Positions 10,668 through 22,400 of a stretch of DNA of 64,000 bases are shown piece by piece (within the stretch, counting starts at the first letter, position 1; each line of letters starts with the position of its first letter). The position numbers and the translations under genes are program-made. Under the pieces are notes generated by a model. It saw nothing but the letters and a program-made list of their open reading frames with translations. It did not search any database and was not told where the DNA came from. Source of the DNA: Galaxea fascicularis. Taxonomy: Eukaryota; Cnidaria; Anthozoa; Scleractinia; Euphylliidae. The stretch lies in contig OX419342.1 of assembly GCA_948470475.1 (NCBI GenBank), forward strand, positions 20,506,039-20,570,038, read 5' to 3'.

Positions 10668-11379
10668 ACTATGGTGCATACAACCTTTGGTTACACATAC
10701 TATGCTTTAAATGCGTTTTCAATATGTGATTTATTTATCCGTGAGTTTAATATATAAATATAGTTCACAAGCGAACAACTAAGTAGAGTTCCCCTCTTTA
10801 TATAGATTCCAGGTTTGCTTGAAAAATGTCGTTTTGAATGACTTTGACGTTTACTTAAACTGCGGAGGCCCCGCAGGCTGATGCGAAGTTTCGTCAAATT
10901 AAAGGGAAGCAATACTTCATCCACAAGCCACCAACCTCCAATTTTCAACAATATTAGGATCTCAACGGCAAACGGCAAATGTTTCGTAGATGGATCTGAC
11001 TCGAACTTCATGAAATAAAACAATTCGAAAATTGCAATTTTCAGTCTCTCAGGCAGGTGCAAATTGTGGACACACTGTTCCCTCGCTATGCATTTCCGTG
11101 TGAAAACTACAATCAGTACATCCTTGAGATGGAACGACAATCTCTATGAAGGGTTTGAAAGCACCGGAATTCAATCCCGAAAGCAAAACGGGTCGTTCAA
11201 AGGAGATTTTCACAGACAGTAGCGAAAGATATTCAGAATAAGGGGAGTCAAATTGCTTTCGATATTTAATTTTTCTCCGGGATAACCGAAACAGAATTTT
11301 TTTTAAGTAAAAAAGGCTCTTTAATTTGACCCCACCAACCCGACACTTCATAATGAGTAAGATGTGACGAAAGTGTCAC

Positions 11380-12625
11380 CCTTTTATTTCGGAGCTTCAA
11401 AACCATATACCTGCGAATGGTGTATAATTGCTATTCGTTTACTCCCCCACAAAGAGGAAATCGTACTCCAAACATCCAAAGGGTAGATAGCCTTGCAGTG
11501 AGTTAATTCCCTTCCTGTGTTTATATATTTTAACCGATCTTTCAAACGATTATCATTCACACGCGTGAGCGCCAACATTTAAAAGTGCCAATTTTGTGTG
11601 AGTTTTGCTCCGTTAAAAAAATACTTAGGCCCGATTCAGACGCCGTACTTTTCATGAGCCGATTCAACTAAATTCGAATTTGGACCGACTCAAATTTGCA
11701 AAAGTACGCCTGTTGATTACGACGTCGAACTTAATTAGCCGTTCCACAGCCGTTCCTAGTACACTTGCAGGAAAACTAATCAATGTTTTCAGTGGTTTTG
11801 AAAATATATACCAAATAATAATTTATGTATTAAATTCGGCACATGAAAAGTTCGGCGTCTGAATCAAGGTCATTCCAAGGTCGAAATTCCCGGCCAAGCC
11901 AGGCGAAAAGAACGCCTGAGCCGTTCCAAATTAAAATAGCCATTCCTAATTGAATCAGACGCCGAACTTTTCATGTACTTAATTCTATGAATTAGGTTCG
12001 GCTCATGAATGGGGCCTTAGTTCACTTGATCTGCTAGTGAATTCCACTGGAACCAAGCTCCTCCCCAGACAACGCATCAACAGCGAAAACCGAATGGTAA
12101 TACTAGGGCCTGCCATGGTTAAAACATACTTACGTTCAGAGCTGCGACTCAGGAAGTTCTTTGAGAGAAGTGTGCACCTGTTCAATATGTGATTAATTTA
12201 TCCATGAGTCATATTTCCTTAACAAGTTCCGCCAGCGAATTTATTTAAATCATTAATTAGAGTTTCTTTCTTTATATTTATTCCAGGTTTGTTTAAGTGT
12301 CAAGCCTGTCAAGGGGTAAAGTTTAGTGAAAATTAAAGAAAAGCAGTAGTTCATCCACAAGCCACCAATCTCAAATTTTAAACAATATTAGGATCTCAGC
12401 GGCAAACGGCGAATGTTTCGTAAAGATCTGAATCGAACTTTATAAAATATAACAATTTGAAAATTGGAATTTTTAGTAAGGCAGGTGCAAATTGCGGACA
12501 TACTGTTCCCTCGCTATGCATCAGTTTCCGTGTCAAAACTACAATCAGTACGATACGAACCTTGAAATGGAACGAAAATCTCTATGAAGGGTTTGAAAGC
12601 ACCTCAATTTAACCCAAAAGTTCTT
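11380..12625 (-). repeat. Degenerate segment copy B
   Basis: Aligns with copy A on both sides of a MITE (11628-12016): 11400-11625 matches 10070-10255, and 12017-12620 matches 10258-11180. The pseudo-exon (minus strand, ATG at 12116-12114) keeps MAGPSITIRF but an indel shifts the frame at the CTGGGGAGGAGC block, and the donor has become GTGAAC. Confidence 0.65.
11628..12016. mobile_element. PIF/Harbinger-type MITE, 389 bp
   Basis: Ends GGCCCGATTCAGACG at left and the inverted GGCCCCATTCATGAG at right. It is flanked by a direct TTA (11625-11627 and 12017-12019). The motif CAGACGCCG.ACTTTTCATG recurs inside. A 3-bp TWA target duplication with GGCC-type ends is the PIF/Harbinger pattern. There is no transposase ORF. 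Ends resemble those of the MITE at 44183. The empty site is preserved in copy A of the surrounding segment. Confidence 0.8.
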
Positions 12626-13608
12626 CAGTTCAGTATAAAGGCATGAACAGCTATTCAATGAAGCTGGCGTTTCTTCTTCTGGATGTCAAATCCGTCACTC
12701 AAGGCTAGGAAATTTAAGAGTCATACTCTGTAAGATTCACGGTCATGGCTGAAATTTTGCATGTGGTCTTGCTTTGGGGTCCTAACTGCGAAATGGATGT
12801 TTCGAAATTCTGATACGTTTTATTTTGCCGGAAGTTCTGAACATGGCCGGTTTCGGTCGGTTCCGAAGGGGAGCCAATATGGCAAATCAAAGGACTTCTT
12901 GTCATCCTTCCTTTCAGCTTACCATAATCGTTTTCCAAAACCATTAATACCGCCCTTAAGAGCTGTCTTCCTTCTGACGTTCTATGTCAAATACTTTTCT
13001 CAAATAAAACGTTTTGGTCATGAACGAGCGAAAAGTTGTAGTGTATTTCCAGGATTATTTTGAGACGCGTAAATGTACTGTAAATCGAAAGGCCGATATC
13101 TCCTATGCTATGTCGATTGACAGTTGACTATTTAATCTGGGTGTAGAGCTGTTATAGTAGATTTGACAGGAGAAATAGGACAGGTATATGGGCAAATTCT
13201 TTAGCACGAGAGAACAAAATTAAACAAGTGTGACCATTGTACGACTATCAACCGCTTCTAGCATGAACTATAGCAAAGGGAAAAATTTAAAGTTGTCGTT
13301 AATAATCGTGGAAATGTTAGTTTTCTTCTAAACAGCCATTTACTGACTTTACTGCAATATTTGTACTTGCAATATTGCTCTAATGATTTATCGAAGAGGA
13401 TCTGCTTTCACTAATGTAAATAAACTTGTAAATCCTCGAAATTAACAAATCTTATCAGTTCACACGGGGAACCACGCCCCTGTAAAAACTCTCAAATACG
13501 TTGTGTGAAACGCGCAATATTTTGTGCTGGCAAAAGTATATCTGTTGAGGTAGCAAAACAGCGAAATATATTTAGAGGACACGTACAGTTGAATACAGAT
13601 CTAAGTTC
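12626..13608. other. No gene recognised
   Basis: Short ORFs only, none with recognisable motifs. I see no inverted ends or tandem repeats. Confidence 0.5.
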
Positions 13609-13611
13609 TAA

Positions 13612-14154
13612 GGGCCTGTTTACATGGAGGTGGGGGACCCCAGGTAGGTGAGGTAACCCGTCTTGGTGGGGTAACCCGCCTGTCCATATGATCTCTCATT
13701 TTTATTTGATCATGTTTACATGATAGGTGGGATAACCCACCTAGACGGGTCGCCCGGTCTGCCAGGTAGGGTAACCCTGTCAACTGGGGTCGCATTTTGC
13801 CATGTAAACGACTCAAGGTGGGGTAACCCGCCTAGCCGGGGTCGAGTTGCCTGAGCAGTTAACTGCCTTTGACGGAGGCATTGCATTATCAAAAGTGACA
13901 ATAAAAAGCCACAGCACTGAAATCTTGCAGCGAGAGCAGATAATGAGAGGAAAAGAACACTGACAGCCAAAATGCGTCGTTCGCACGCCATTTTCTCTGT
14001 TTACATGCCTAGCGACCACGCAACCACGTCTAGTAACGTCACCCCGGGATCCCGGGGTTGTAAGTTTGCATGTAAACGCGGGCCATTTTTCGGACCACGG
14101 CTAGGCGGGTTACCTCACCTACCTGGGGTCTCCCACCTCCATGTAAACAGGCCC
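13612..14154. mobile_element. PIF/Harbinger-type MITE, 543 bp
   Basis: Long inverted ends begin GGGCCTGTTTACATGGAGGT at left and are mirrored at right (…CCATGTAAACAGGCCC). They are flanked by TAA at 13609-13611 and 14155-14157. The interior carries repeated GGGTAACCCGCCT-like blocks in both orientations. No intact transposase; the short ORFs inside are frame artefacts of the repeats. Confidence 0.85.
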
Positions 14155-14227
14155 TAAGTCAATGTACCGTACGATGTCAATAATAAACAAGTAAACAAAC
14201 ACAGTCATGCTCGGACAGGTACACTTA

Positions 14228-14345
14228 TTTCTTTGTCACCCCGGGGGCGGGGGTACTCCCAGAAAAATTGGGTAGGGGTGTGCGGCCCGCTTCCTAAAAC
14301 CCTTACCCTATTTATGACCCGACCAAAAATTTGATACCCTATTTA
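14228..14345. repeat. GC-rich dispersed repeat
   Basis: CCCCGGGGGCGGGGGTACTC, ATTGGGTAGGGGTGTGCGGC and CTTCCTAAAACCCTTACCCT. A diverged relative lies in the same orientation at 52619-52730 (GAGGGGGTGGGGACTTCTAG, then GGGGGTTTGCAGCACGCTTC, then AAACCCTTA). Confidence 0.7.
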
Positions 14346-14415
14346 TCTGATTTGTGAACTCACACGGCTGCGCCTCGTGAGTCGACAACATTTTGACCTC
14401 TGTGATGACGAATAT

Positions 14416-14576
14416 CGTTGTCGATAAGAGTACAGACAACGCTAAACTACATTCGTTTTTTTTTTTTACCACAATATCGGCGTCAAAGAAATGTTTACTT
14501 CAGAGCGCGAGAGATGAAAAAGGCATTGCGTGACAAGTTGACGCGAGCAGCGTTGTCTGGACTCTTATCGACAACG
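14416..14576. repeat. Inverted repeat, 28-bp arms
   Basis: CGTTGTCGATAAGAGTACAG at 14416 is mirrored at 14549-14576 (…CTGGACTCTTATCGACAACG) with one mismatch and a 105-bp loop. Probably the ends of a small MITE. Confidence 0.75.
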
Positions 14577-14989
14577 GCAAATTAGCCAATCAGATTACGA
14601 GATTACTGGCATTTGTGGTAAAATCAGATGTTATCATAAACAGCGATGTAAAAATAATACCGCCCACGACTTGTAGTCAACGTTTGTAGTTTGCAATATT
14701 TGTAGTTGATCGAAGTCAAGAATAAAGCCATTCTCAACCATTTGCAGTTGATCACCTAAGTTGATTCATGGCTTATCGTGCCGCAGTCACTTTTCATAAC
14801 GAAAAGTTAAAGTCATTTTCTCTTAATGTTTTTCGGTGCTATTGTACAAAGGACACAGACGGCAGTTTTCTATCGTCTTTACTCTTATAGATCACAAAAA
14901 TGACGCCATAAAATAGTCAAAACAAGGCCAACAAAGTACTTGTCTTCTTTTTTGGGTGGTGTCGAAGAGTACCCTTTTTGGGGTTTTAC

Positions 14990-15460
14990 CATTTTGTTTT
15001 GTTGTTGAATATTTCGGTTTGTTAAGGTTAAAATGTCAACGATACATGTTAGAAAATTTGTGACTTAGCCAAAGCACATAACCGGTTGTGATGTTGGATT
15101 TAAAAGTGAGTCACTGGGACTGTTACTCTATAGTTAGAGATTTACACCATTTGTACTGAAATGTAATCGGATGTAATTAAACTGTGATGAAGCAAAATCG
15201 TTTATGCTCATAGTCATGTAGTCCCTTGATCCAACGTGGCAAAGGCCGATAATAAATCGAAAATGTACGTTAGCACATGTTTGAATGGTGGCTGTGGCTC
15301 TGCAGCAAAACAGTAAAAACTATAATCACAATACAAAAGTCCTTACTAGAGTCCTGGCTCGAGTCCTGGCATTGATTTTATTTTATCGGTAAATGCCATA
15401 CAATAAGGAAAGAACTGTGGAGCTCCGCTTTTAGGCTGGCCTAAATATATATATTAAGGC
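14990..15460 (+). repeat. Dispersed repeat, plus copy
   Basis: Landmarks are GTTAGAAAATTTGTGACTTA, AGCACATAACCGGTTGTGAT, GGTGGCTGTGG, and GAGCTCCGCTTTTAGGCTGG. A minus-orientation copy is at 23395-23770. No coding potential visible. Confidence 0.7.
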
Positions 15461-15470
15461 TCTCGTTGAG

Positions 15471-16506
15471 TTCGGAAAGCCGGAAGATCATTCCTGTTGC
15501 TGAATTAACGCTTTCAAACGCCTTTCCAGCAACAAAGCAAGCATTTTCCTTAGACAATATAATTAATTAACTCAAAAGATGCATAAATCATTAAAGACAC
15601 TGAATGTTACTTTGCTGTCTCATTTATTTTCTTATTAGTAATGTTTTTGACAGCATTCAAATAGACCTTCACTGGTAGGCGGGGACAAACAAGGACATTG
15701 AAACGAAAACATTGCCCTGGGGGCGGGAACATTGACTCACTTTCGCCAGTCCTTTTGCCCAAATCCCCGCCGGGATTTACATTGACTGGTGCTTTATAAG
15801 ATACGAAATACGTAGCCAGGTAGCAATAAGTAGGGTAGCTGTTAAATATTTGGCTTGGTAGCGATTATAATAGCAAATGTGGTAGCAATTATGTGGTTCG
15901 AACTAGAAGGTAACAGAAAACGAAACAAAACTTCTTGATCGACTTACAAACAATGACACAATACAATAACCTATTCTTGAAATCAACTGACGGAACTAAT
16001 AATGAAGGAAACAATAAACTAAATCGAGCGTAAAACAATATAGGTCACTCACTTTGGTAGAGCTTCTAACGTACTTGAAATGTAAGCGCAGCGGAGTAGA
16101 CAAAATAATTTCACAGTAGCGGATATAGTGGGTGATTACCGTCATAATTGAATTGTTGATTTTCTGACGTGTTATTACATTTTGCATTGTAATGAATTTT
16201 TGTCTGTTTTGGATTTTATGTTGGTTTTATCAATTTTCTGACAGAATTCAGAATTTTTTCTCTAATCCAATTCTCGGATAGCCTGAACTTTCTGTTGATT
16301 TGAATTTTCAGGTTGTGTCAGTTTTCGGGGAGCTTTTCGATTTTCCGACTAGTTTTGAATACTTTACATCTCCGATTCGTTTCTGGTGAATTTTCTGCCA
16401 GTAGTTCTAATTTTCGGACACATTCAATTTTCGGCTATAACTTTTCTCGAGTTGGCCTGGTGACCACGAGACACCAGGTCGAGGTAATATACCGTGTTGA
16501 TCCAAG
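15471..16506. other. No gene recognised
   Basis: Nothing beyond local AT-rich and TTTTC-rich sequence, and a few GGTAGC(G/A)A repeats around 15820-15900. Confidence 0.5.
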
Positions 16507-17102
16507 ATGGCGGATAGAGTGATGGCGTTAAGGTACTTGCGAGAGCTTTTACTTAATATCATTCGGGAAATTAGAGGAGGAGGCCTTGACCCAAATACAG
16601 TGGATGCCTTACACTTTAGGCTGGATTGGCTGCATGGTTTAATAGCTCGTCTTGTTCATTTGTATGGAATCGATGAACAAATTGTGAACCTAATTAGGGG
16701 TGCACGGGATTGCCTTTTTGCAAGTCAGGATATTTTTGGTGTTTTATCACCAGCTACTGCCTTTACTGGACGACGTGGACGTCCAAGATATTCAATTCCC
16801 AGAGATCAGCTCGATTTTCTGATCGGCAGATGCTTTTCTGTCGTCGATATTGCAACTTTGCTAGGTGTCAGTGTTCGGACTGTTGAAAGACGCTTGTTCC
16901 AATTTGGGTTGAGTGTGAGATTAACATACTCAAACATAGACAACGGAGAACTCGACCATGCAGCTGATTCAAAACATCCTAGCAGAGTTCCCTAACACCG
17001 GGTACAGGCGAATGACTGGATTTCTGAGGAGTAGAGGTTTGAGAATGCAACAGTGCGGAATAAGAGGAGCAATACGGAGGGTCAATCCAGCTGGGGTTTC
17101 AT
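16507..17102 (+). pseudogene. Integrase-core family protein, N-terminal part
   Basis: ATG in a good context (CCAAGATGG). The protein starts MADRVMALRYLRELLLNIIR and contains an internal GRRGRPRYSIPRDQLDFLIG segment followed by a helix-turn-helix-like block (FSVVDIATLLGVSVRTVERR). This matches, from memory of the family, the N-terminal region of animal proteins whose second half is a retroviral-integrase-like core (WHIDGxHKLIRW…). A one-base frameshift near 16957 moves the frame to MQLIQNILAEFPNTGYRRMT…RVNPAGVS and a stop at 17103. The next expected block is found inverted at 17440-17313. Either a pseudogene or a gene damaged by the assembly. Confidence 0.6.
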
Positions 17103-17312
17103 AACATCAATAACATCTCCCATACTATCAAGAAGTTCTAGTTGAATAAGCAGAGAGAATGGAAATGATGCATAGATATATGGGTAAGTAGACAATGCAT
17201 GAGTGAATAAATAAACTGAGAGAGGGATAAGTGGTGGTTTTCATTCTCCTGATAGAAATAACCTAATCAAATACTGGCAATGAAGAAGAACAATTGACAT
17301 TACAATCACTAA

Positions 17313-17440
17313 TTAATTAATAAGGGTATGATACCTTATTAGCTTATGATTACCATCTATATGCCACAACGCAAGTGGTCCATATACTTGGTACCGTCGT
17401 CGGTGTATTGTCCTAAGCTCGAGTGACCGTAGAAGGACCC
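17313..17440 (-). pseudogene. Integrase-core fragment, inverted
   Basis: On the minus strand the sequence beside the gap reads SLELRTIHRRRYQV and GPLALWHIDGNHKLIR, the start of the integrase-like core with its first acidic residue, then diverges to a stop. In intact relatives this follows directly after the N-terminal half seen at 16507-17102 on the plus strand, so its orientation is wrong for one gene. It abuts the run of N. Confidence 0.6.
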
Positions 17441-17640
17441 NNNNNNNNNNNNNNNNNNNNNNNNNNNNNNNNNNNNNNNNNNNNNNNNNNNNNNNNNNNN
17501 NNNNNNNNNNNNNNNNNNNNNNNNNNNNNNNNNNNNNNNNNNNNNNNNNNNNNNNNNNNNNNNNNNNNNNNNNNNNNNNNNNNNNNNNNNNNNNNNNNNN
17601 NNNNNNNNNNNNNNNNNNNNNNNNNNNNNNNNNNNNNNNN
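17441..17640. other. Assembly gap (200 N)
   Basis: Exactly 200 undetermined bases, a size usually used for scaffold gaps of unknown length. Order and orientation across it are not proven by the sequence. Confidence 0.95.
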
Positions 17641-17830
17641 TACACTACACCACGCCACACTACACCACACATCATGGCACTACATAACAGGACAGCACAA
17701 GACAACATACCACACCACTCAACACCACAATCCACCACACAACACTACACTACACCAAAGCACAGCACACTGCACTGCACCCCACACCAGTAAACCACAC
17801 CTTACCAAACCACAGCACACTACAAACACT
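17641..17830. repeat. CACAC/ACTAC-rich simple repeat
   Basis: Almost pure C/A/T on this strand (ACACTACACCACGCCACACT-like permutations). Such a minisatellite next to a gap is a likely cause of the assembly break. Confidence 0.85.
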
Positions 17831-17837
17831 TCATGAT

Positions 17838-18713
17838 GTACCAATTGTAGTTACCGAGCAATCTGTCGCGAGGAAGCTTTGCGAGGTCAGCACTTTTCGT
17901 GCTGGTGGCCCAGACAACATTCCAAACTGGGTCCTAAAGGAATACGCTGACATTTTGGCAGCGCTCATTGCTGACATCCTGAACGCCTCCTTCTCTAAAG
18001 TCAGTGTACCTCGTGCATGGAAACTGGCTGACGTTCCACCGTTTCCCAAAGTGCCCGTTGTCTCTGACTTAAACAAAGATCTATGGCCAATCTCACTTAC
18101 TTCAACCTTGTCGAAGATCGCTGAGAGCTTTGTTATCGAGAAGGCTCTGAAGCCCGTGGTGTTATCCCGTATTGATCCAGGTCAATTTGGCTTCATCCCG
18201 GGCTCTTCCACTACGTTCGCGCTTATCTCTTTGTTCCACCATTGGCTGCGCGCCACCGACGGCGCCAGGGCGACTGTAAGAACCGCTCTACTGGACTTTC
18301 GTACAGCTTTTGACTTAATGGACTATAATATTTTGGTCGGCAAACTTTGCACTTTTGGCGTCAAACCAACTGTCATTAACTGGATTATTGATTTCTTGAG
18401 GGACAGAAAGCAAAGAGTTAAGCTTAATGGAGTTTACTATGAGTGGCTTAACGTTCTTACAGGAGTTCCCCAGGGGACTCGTCTTGGCCCTTGGTTATTC
18501 TTGGTGCTGATAAACAACCTTAGGTTACCTGATGGGTCGTTTGCTATCTGGAAATTCGCCGATGACACCACTGTTTCGGAAATGGTACCACCATCCAAAC
18601 AAAGTGCACTTCAACAAGCATTAATTTCTGTTCGTTTTACAGACGTAGCCGTCAAAAAAGTAGTTGAAAGGAGTTCGTGCTTAAAAGACCACGACCAATT
18701 TTTCCAGCCTTAA
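17838..18713 (+). pseudogene. Non-LTR reverse transcriptase fragment
   Basis: One open frame from the simple repeat to a TAA. RT motifs: GPDNIPNWVLKEYA, LDFRTAFDLMDYNIL, VLTGVPQGTRLGPWLFLVLI and the catalytic KFADDTTVSE. The 5' end (endonuclease) is missing and the 3' end diverges after QQALISV, so this is a truncated CR1/L2-like or related LINE. The clade is uncertain. Confidence 0.75.
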
Positions 18714-19391
18714 TAGAGTGAATTAAAATTAAAAATATATATACATTTATCTTTTTCTTGTAACCGTACCATTTTCCCAAAGCTATTTCTACTAAAACTC
18801 AAAGAGATGGAATTTCTGGCGATTGAGTCGCTACTAATTAGCCTGAAATTAAATATTTCTGCGGCACGGGAGCAGCAGGCCGTGGGCCTGGGTCCTTGAA
18901 TACAGTTGCATCATGGGTAATGGCGTGTGAGTATTTAAGCTTGGGATTGCACGTGGGCAATCATTCTAGGCCGACACCACTCACTATAATTTTTTTTATA
19001 TTTTTGTTTATCGCCTCTTAGGATGGGCTGCAGAGCTTGGGCCTGGTTCCTACCCAGATTTCCTGTCATATGTTGTCCCTACGGGAATTTTTTCGGCGGG
19101 TTTTTTCTGGCCCTCGTCTAACCACTGTGTCTTGTTAGTGGTTGCCCAGCTCTCGTTATTTTCCTAGCTGTTATTGGAGGAACTTAAATGACAGTGTTTA
19201 GATTTACATGGCTTTTTTGTATTAGGTTATTTATTTACTGTACTCTGGTGCTCGGCCAAGACATGCATGATAAACCTAAAGGTTCATTATGTGCTTTGTC
19301 TGTTGCGTAGAGAAGCTGAAATAGCAAAAATTCTACCTGGTCTTTATTTCCTGGAAAACCAATGAGTCACTCCAAAATCCTTAATTTATAG
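18714..19391. other. No exon recognised
   Basis: Lies between a LINE fragment and the first MAM exon. The first two-thirds of that MAM domain should be encoded upstream, but I find neither of its two exons here or further left. Confidence 0.55.
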
Positions 19392-19476
19392 GTTATATTT
19401 GAGGGAATCAGGGGCTCGTCCTACACTGGTGACATTGCTATTGACGATGTGTCCTTCACTGATGGAATCTGCAAAG
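19392..19476 (+). CDS. MAM domain, last exon only
   Basis: Acceptor TTATAG|GTT and donor AAAG|GTACGT. Encodes [20 protein letters not shown]…, the final strand block of a MAM domain, with the same length (85 nt) and phases (0 in, 1 out) as the last exons of MAM-1 and MAM-2. The preceding two MAM exons are not in the window. Confidence 0.8.
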
Positions 19477-22400
19477 GTACGTGGCTGCTCGGCTCTCTGC
19501 GAATGCCGTATGTGTAATATTAAACAGACTTGAACTACATTCCGCACAATGTGCCACGTGTACAGCTTGCATGAGAAGACAACAGACCGCCATGTGTTTA
19601 ACAGTTTGGTACATTTCTTTGCCGTCGTCTGCAAAACAGCATCACGAAATGACCAACGTTTAGGTTTTCTCGAGAACTTGAGCGCATAACGGCAAATTTC
19701 CTCCATTTTTCCTTACGTAAACGCCGTCCAAGGTAACTTATGCCCTAGAAAGTTCGCCAGCATTTTTCATGTTAAACAAACTGGAATAATCACGAAAGAG
19801 TACGTTATATTTTTAAATGACGTGTTTGTTGTCGTCGCCGTCGTCGTTGCTCAAGCTTCCTATGATTGTGCATTTAAATATACCGTGACTACTGTTTTTT
19901 TTTTCCTTCTTTCTATTCCGATTCCTTTGAAATATGATGTCTTCCACCTACAATTGCAGCTGTGCATAATTTTTTAAAAGTTCCGTCTTAAGGGTTTTCA
20001 CAAGTGCCATAAGACTGCCTCCTTCACGTTACAGCATGACCACGTCATCCATGAGCTGAAAACCAACACAAACGCACACGTGTCTTTCGCTGGTGAATGT
20101 GATGACTTAAGTTCTAACGATCGATTGCATCACAATTTTCTAGGATGCAATCAAGCCTTGAACGAGTCGTTTGGAAGACTGGATATCCGATATGGAGATG
20201 GTTTTGATCCAGACGATCCAGTTTGTAAATGGTCAATTGGAGACACTGGATTGGCTCAGCCGGTCGCAATTGTTTGGATTCGGCAAACGTATTTTTATTC
20301 TTGTAGGTATGTTAAATTTTCATTTGTTTTTCATTTTCATTTTCACACAGGGGTTCGAGCAAAAAATAGCAGAAACGCTAACCGCCTAAGATAATCGCCA
20401 TCACTTCATATACTCTTTAACCCGAAAAGTGTCTTTTTAGCTTCTTTCTTTAATATTGAAGCCTCAACCAGAATCATTTCAGTGTAATAACTAACTGTAA
20501 TTACTGATGATACTCTCTTGTTAACACCGTAGGGAATTCGTTAAGGTGTTTAACGGCAATGGAACAGAGATTTTTGCTCGAACTGGGTGTTATGGGAATT
20601 CTAACAAAAATACTTTCCTTGAGATACCATTCGCACAATCAAGGAACGTCACCATTCAAGTATCGCTTTCATATCACTGGTCCTACGTCAATATTGATTA
20701 TGGTTCCTTGAATGAAGGGCTGACTTCAGGTAAGGATTGTTGAATATTTAAATAGAAATGCAATTTTCCTTTCGCAGCTAGTTTATGTTTTTATGAACGG
20801 CACAAGTTTACAGTTTCTTTCACTGGAAAACTGTGGCGCTTTCACATCGATTTTTTTTTTTCGAGTAGTCAAAGCTTTGCTTCTCAGGAAAATTTCATAA
20901 ATTTTTAAAAGTTATACGGCCAAATAACTTTTAATAATTTATACAGTTTACCTGAGAAACAAAGGTTTGACTTCAAATACCTCTCCTTTCTAACCCTGTA
21001 TTTACATTCGAATCTTACTTTTACTTTAGCGTCCCATCTCGCCGGCTGGAATGCCTCCATTGCAAACATATCTACCTACAGCCTCCAGCTGCGTTGGACA
21101 GACCTTGAGAATTATCCGAACATCGGGGCGCGGTTTTACTTAGTTACGTTCAACAAAACTGGTAGTGGTATACCAGTCAGAAAACTATTGTATCCAAATT
21201 CTACATCAACGAATGTGACAGGGCTTACGCCGTACACCGAGTACAACATTAGTGTGATTGCCATAAGTGATGATGGAACGCCTTATAAAAGTGAAAATCT
21301 TCTGGCGAGAACGGATGAGGGAGGTGAGTTACGGCTGGCATAAAAAAATAAAAAAGTGGCGTTTTTAGCACGCTTTGATTGGCGACTCAAACTCGGGATA
21401 GCAAATGCTATTCACTTCCGAGCAACTAGCGCGAAAATCTTAGTTATTGATCGGTTTGAGCTAAGTGTTTCAGTACATACTGAAACAATTTATTCACCTC
21501 AGTGTCGGTGACCAGTTATCGATATTTACCACGCCGCTTTGTGTGAATAGTTGTTTAATATGTTATAGGGTGCTTTAAGAGAACCAATGACAGCAATGCA
21601 TGCAAGGCGAACCCGACCGACTAATTTGGCATCATTTGCCCTTGTAAGATTTCACTCAAGCTTTTCGGGTGATACATATGGATGCTAAAAAAAAATATAA
21701 GGCTGCGGTGATATACTGCTCCAAAAATAACAAAGCTCTTAGCGAGCAATCAACGGGTAAACATGGGTAGCATTTTAAAGTAGAGGGTCATGAATTTTCT
21801 GTTTTTCTGTGGTAAAATGAATAAAATTTTTTCCAGCACTGGAGCTGAGAGAAACTTTTTCTTTGTGTAAACCTTTTCTCGATTTTCAAAGAAACTATTA
21901 TCAAAATGAATTTTCGTTATGGCAAAACGGACGAAAGAAAATGGCAGCCAGATGGAATTAAGTGAAACCATACAATCTTTTCCACTGTGATGCTGATTTA
22001 GCGCAGTGGTAAATTGAGGCCTCAATCTTGTCTTTTACAAAGTACGGTGTAACTCTCGTTTGATTGGCCTAGAGCGTGGAGTTTGATTAAAATATAGACG
22101 CACTAATCATGTCATGATTAAAAAAGAAAAGGAAAACAAAAATGTTAAAAAATATATTTAATTTCTCAGAGCGTGTTTACTATAATAACGCGTAAATGAC
22201 ATCCCAACCACGTGAGAACATCAGTTGCGGAATGCTGGGTACTGTAGCAGCTCTCATAAGTTCTAAATTTCATTGGCAGGCATAGTGTAGCACCTCTACT
22301 GTTTTAGGGATAGGGTCCATTGTTTGTGTTGTTTATTCTTTTGTTCGCCTGAAGGGTTGTTCGTACGTCAACCGTGCGTTATCAGAGTTTACCAAATCAA

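Larger units (their letters stand above)
9898..11190 (-). repeat. Degenerate segment copy A, with first exon
   Basis: Best-preserved of three segment copies. Read on the minus strand it runs from a conserved upstream region (11190-10700, matching 12620-12180 in copy B; e.g. CAGTACATCCTTGAGATGGAACG), through a signal-peptide exon (10350-10260), into intron-like sequence (10258-9898). A 272-bp fold-back (10396-10667) is inserted in the upstream part. Conservation between copies covers promoter-like as well as coding sequence, so the repeated unit is probably a piece of a gene rather than a transposon. Confidence 0.65.

Noticed and set aside
13601..14157. Several overlapping ORFs
   Set aside because: Lie inside a MITE and read its GGGTAACCC repeats.
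17423..17836. ORFs through the N run
   Set aside because: Artefacts of undetermined bases and the CACAC repeat.
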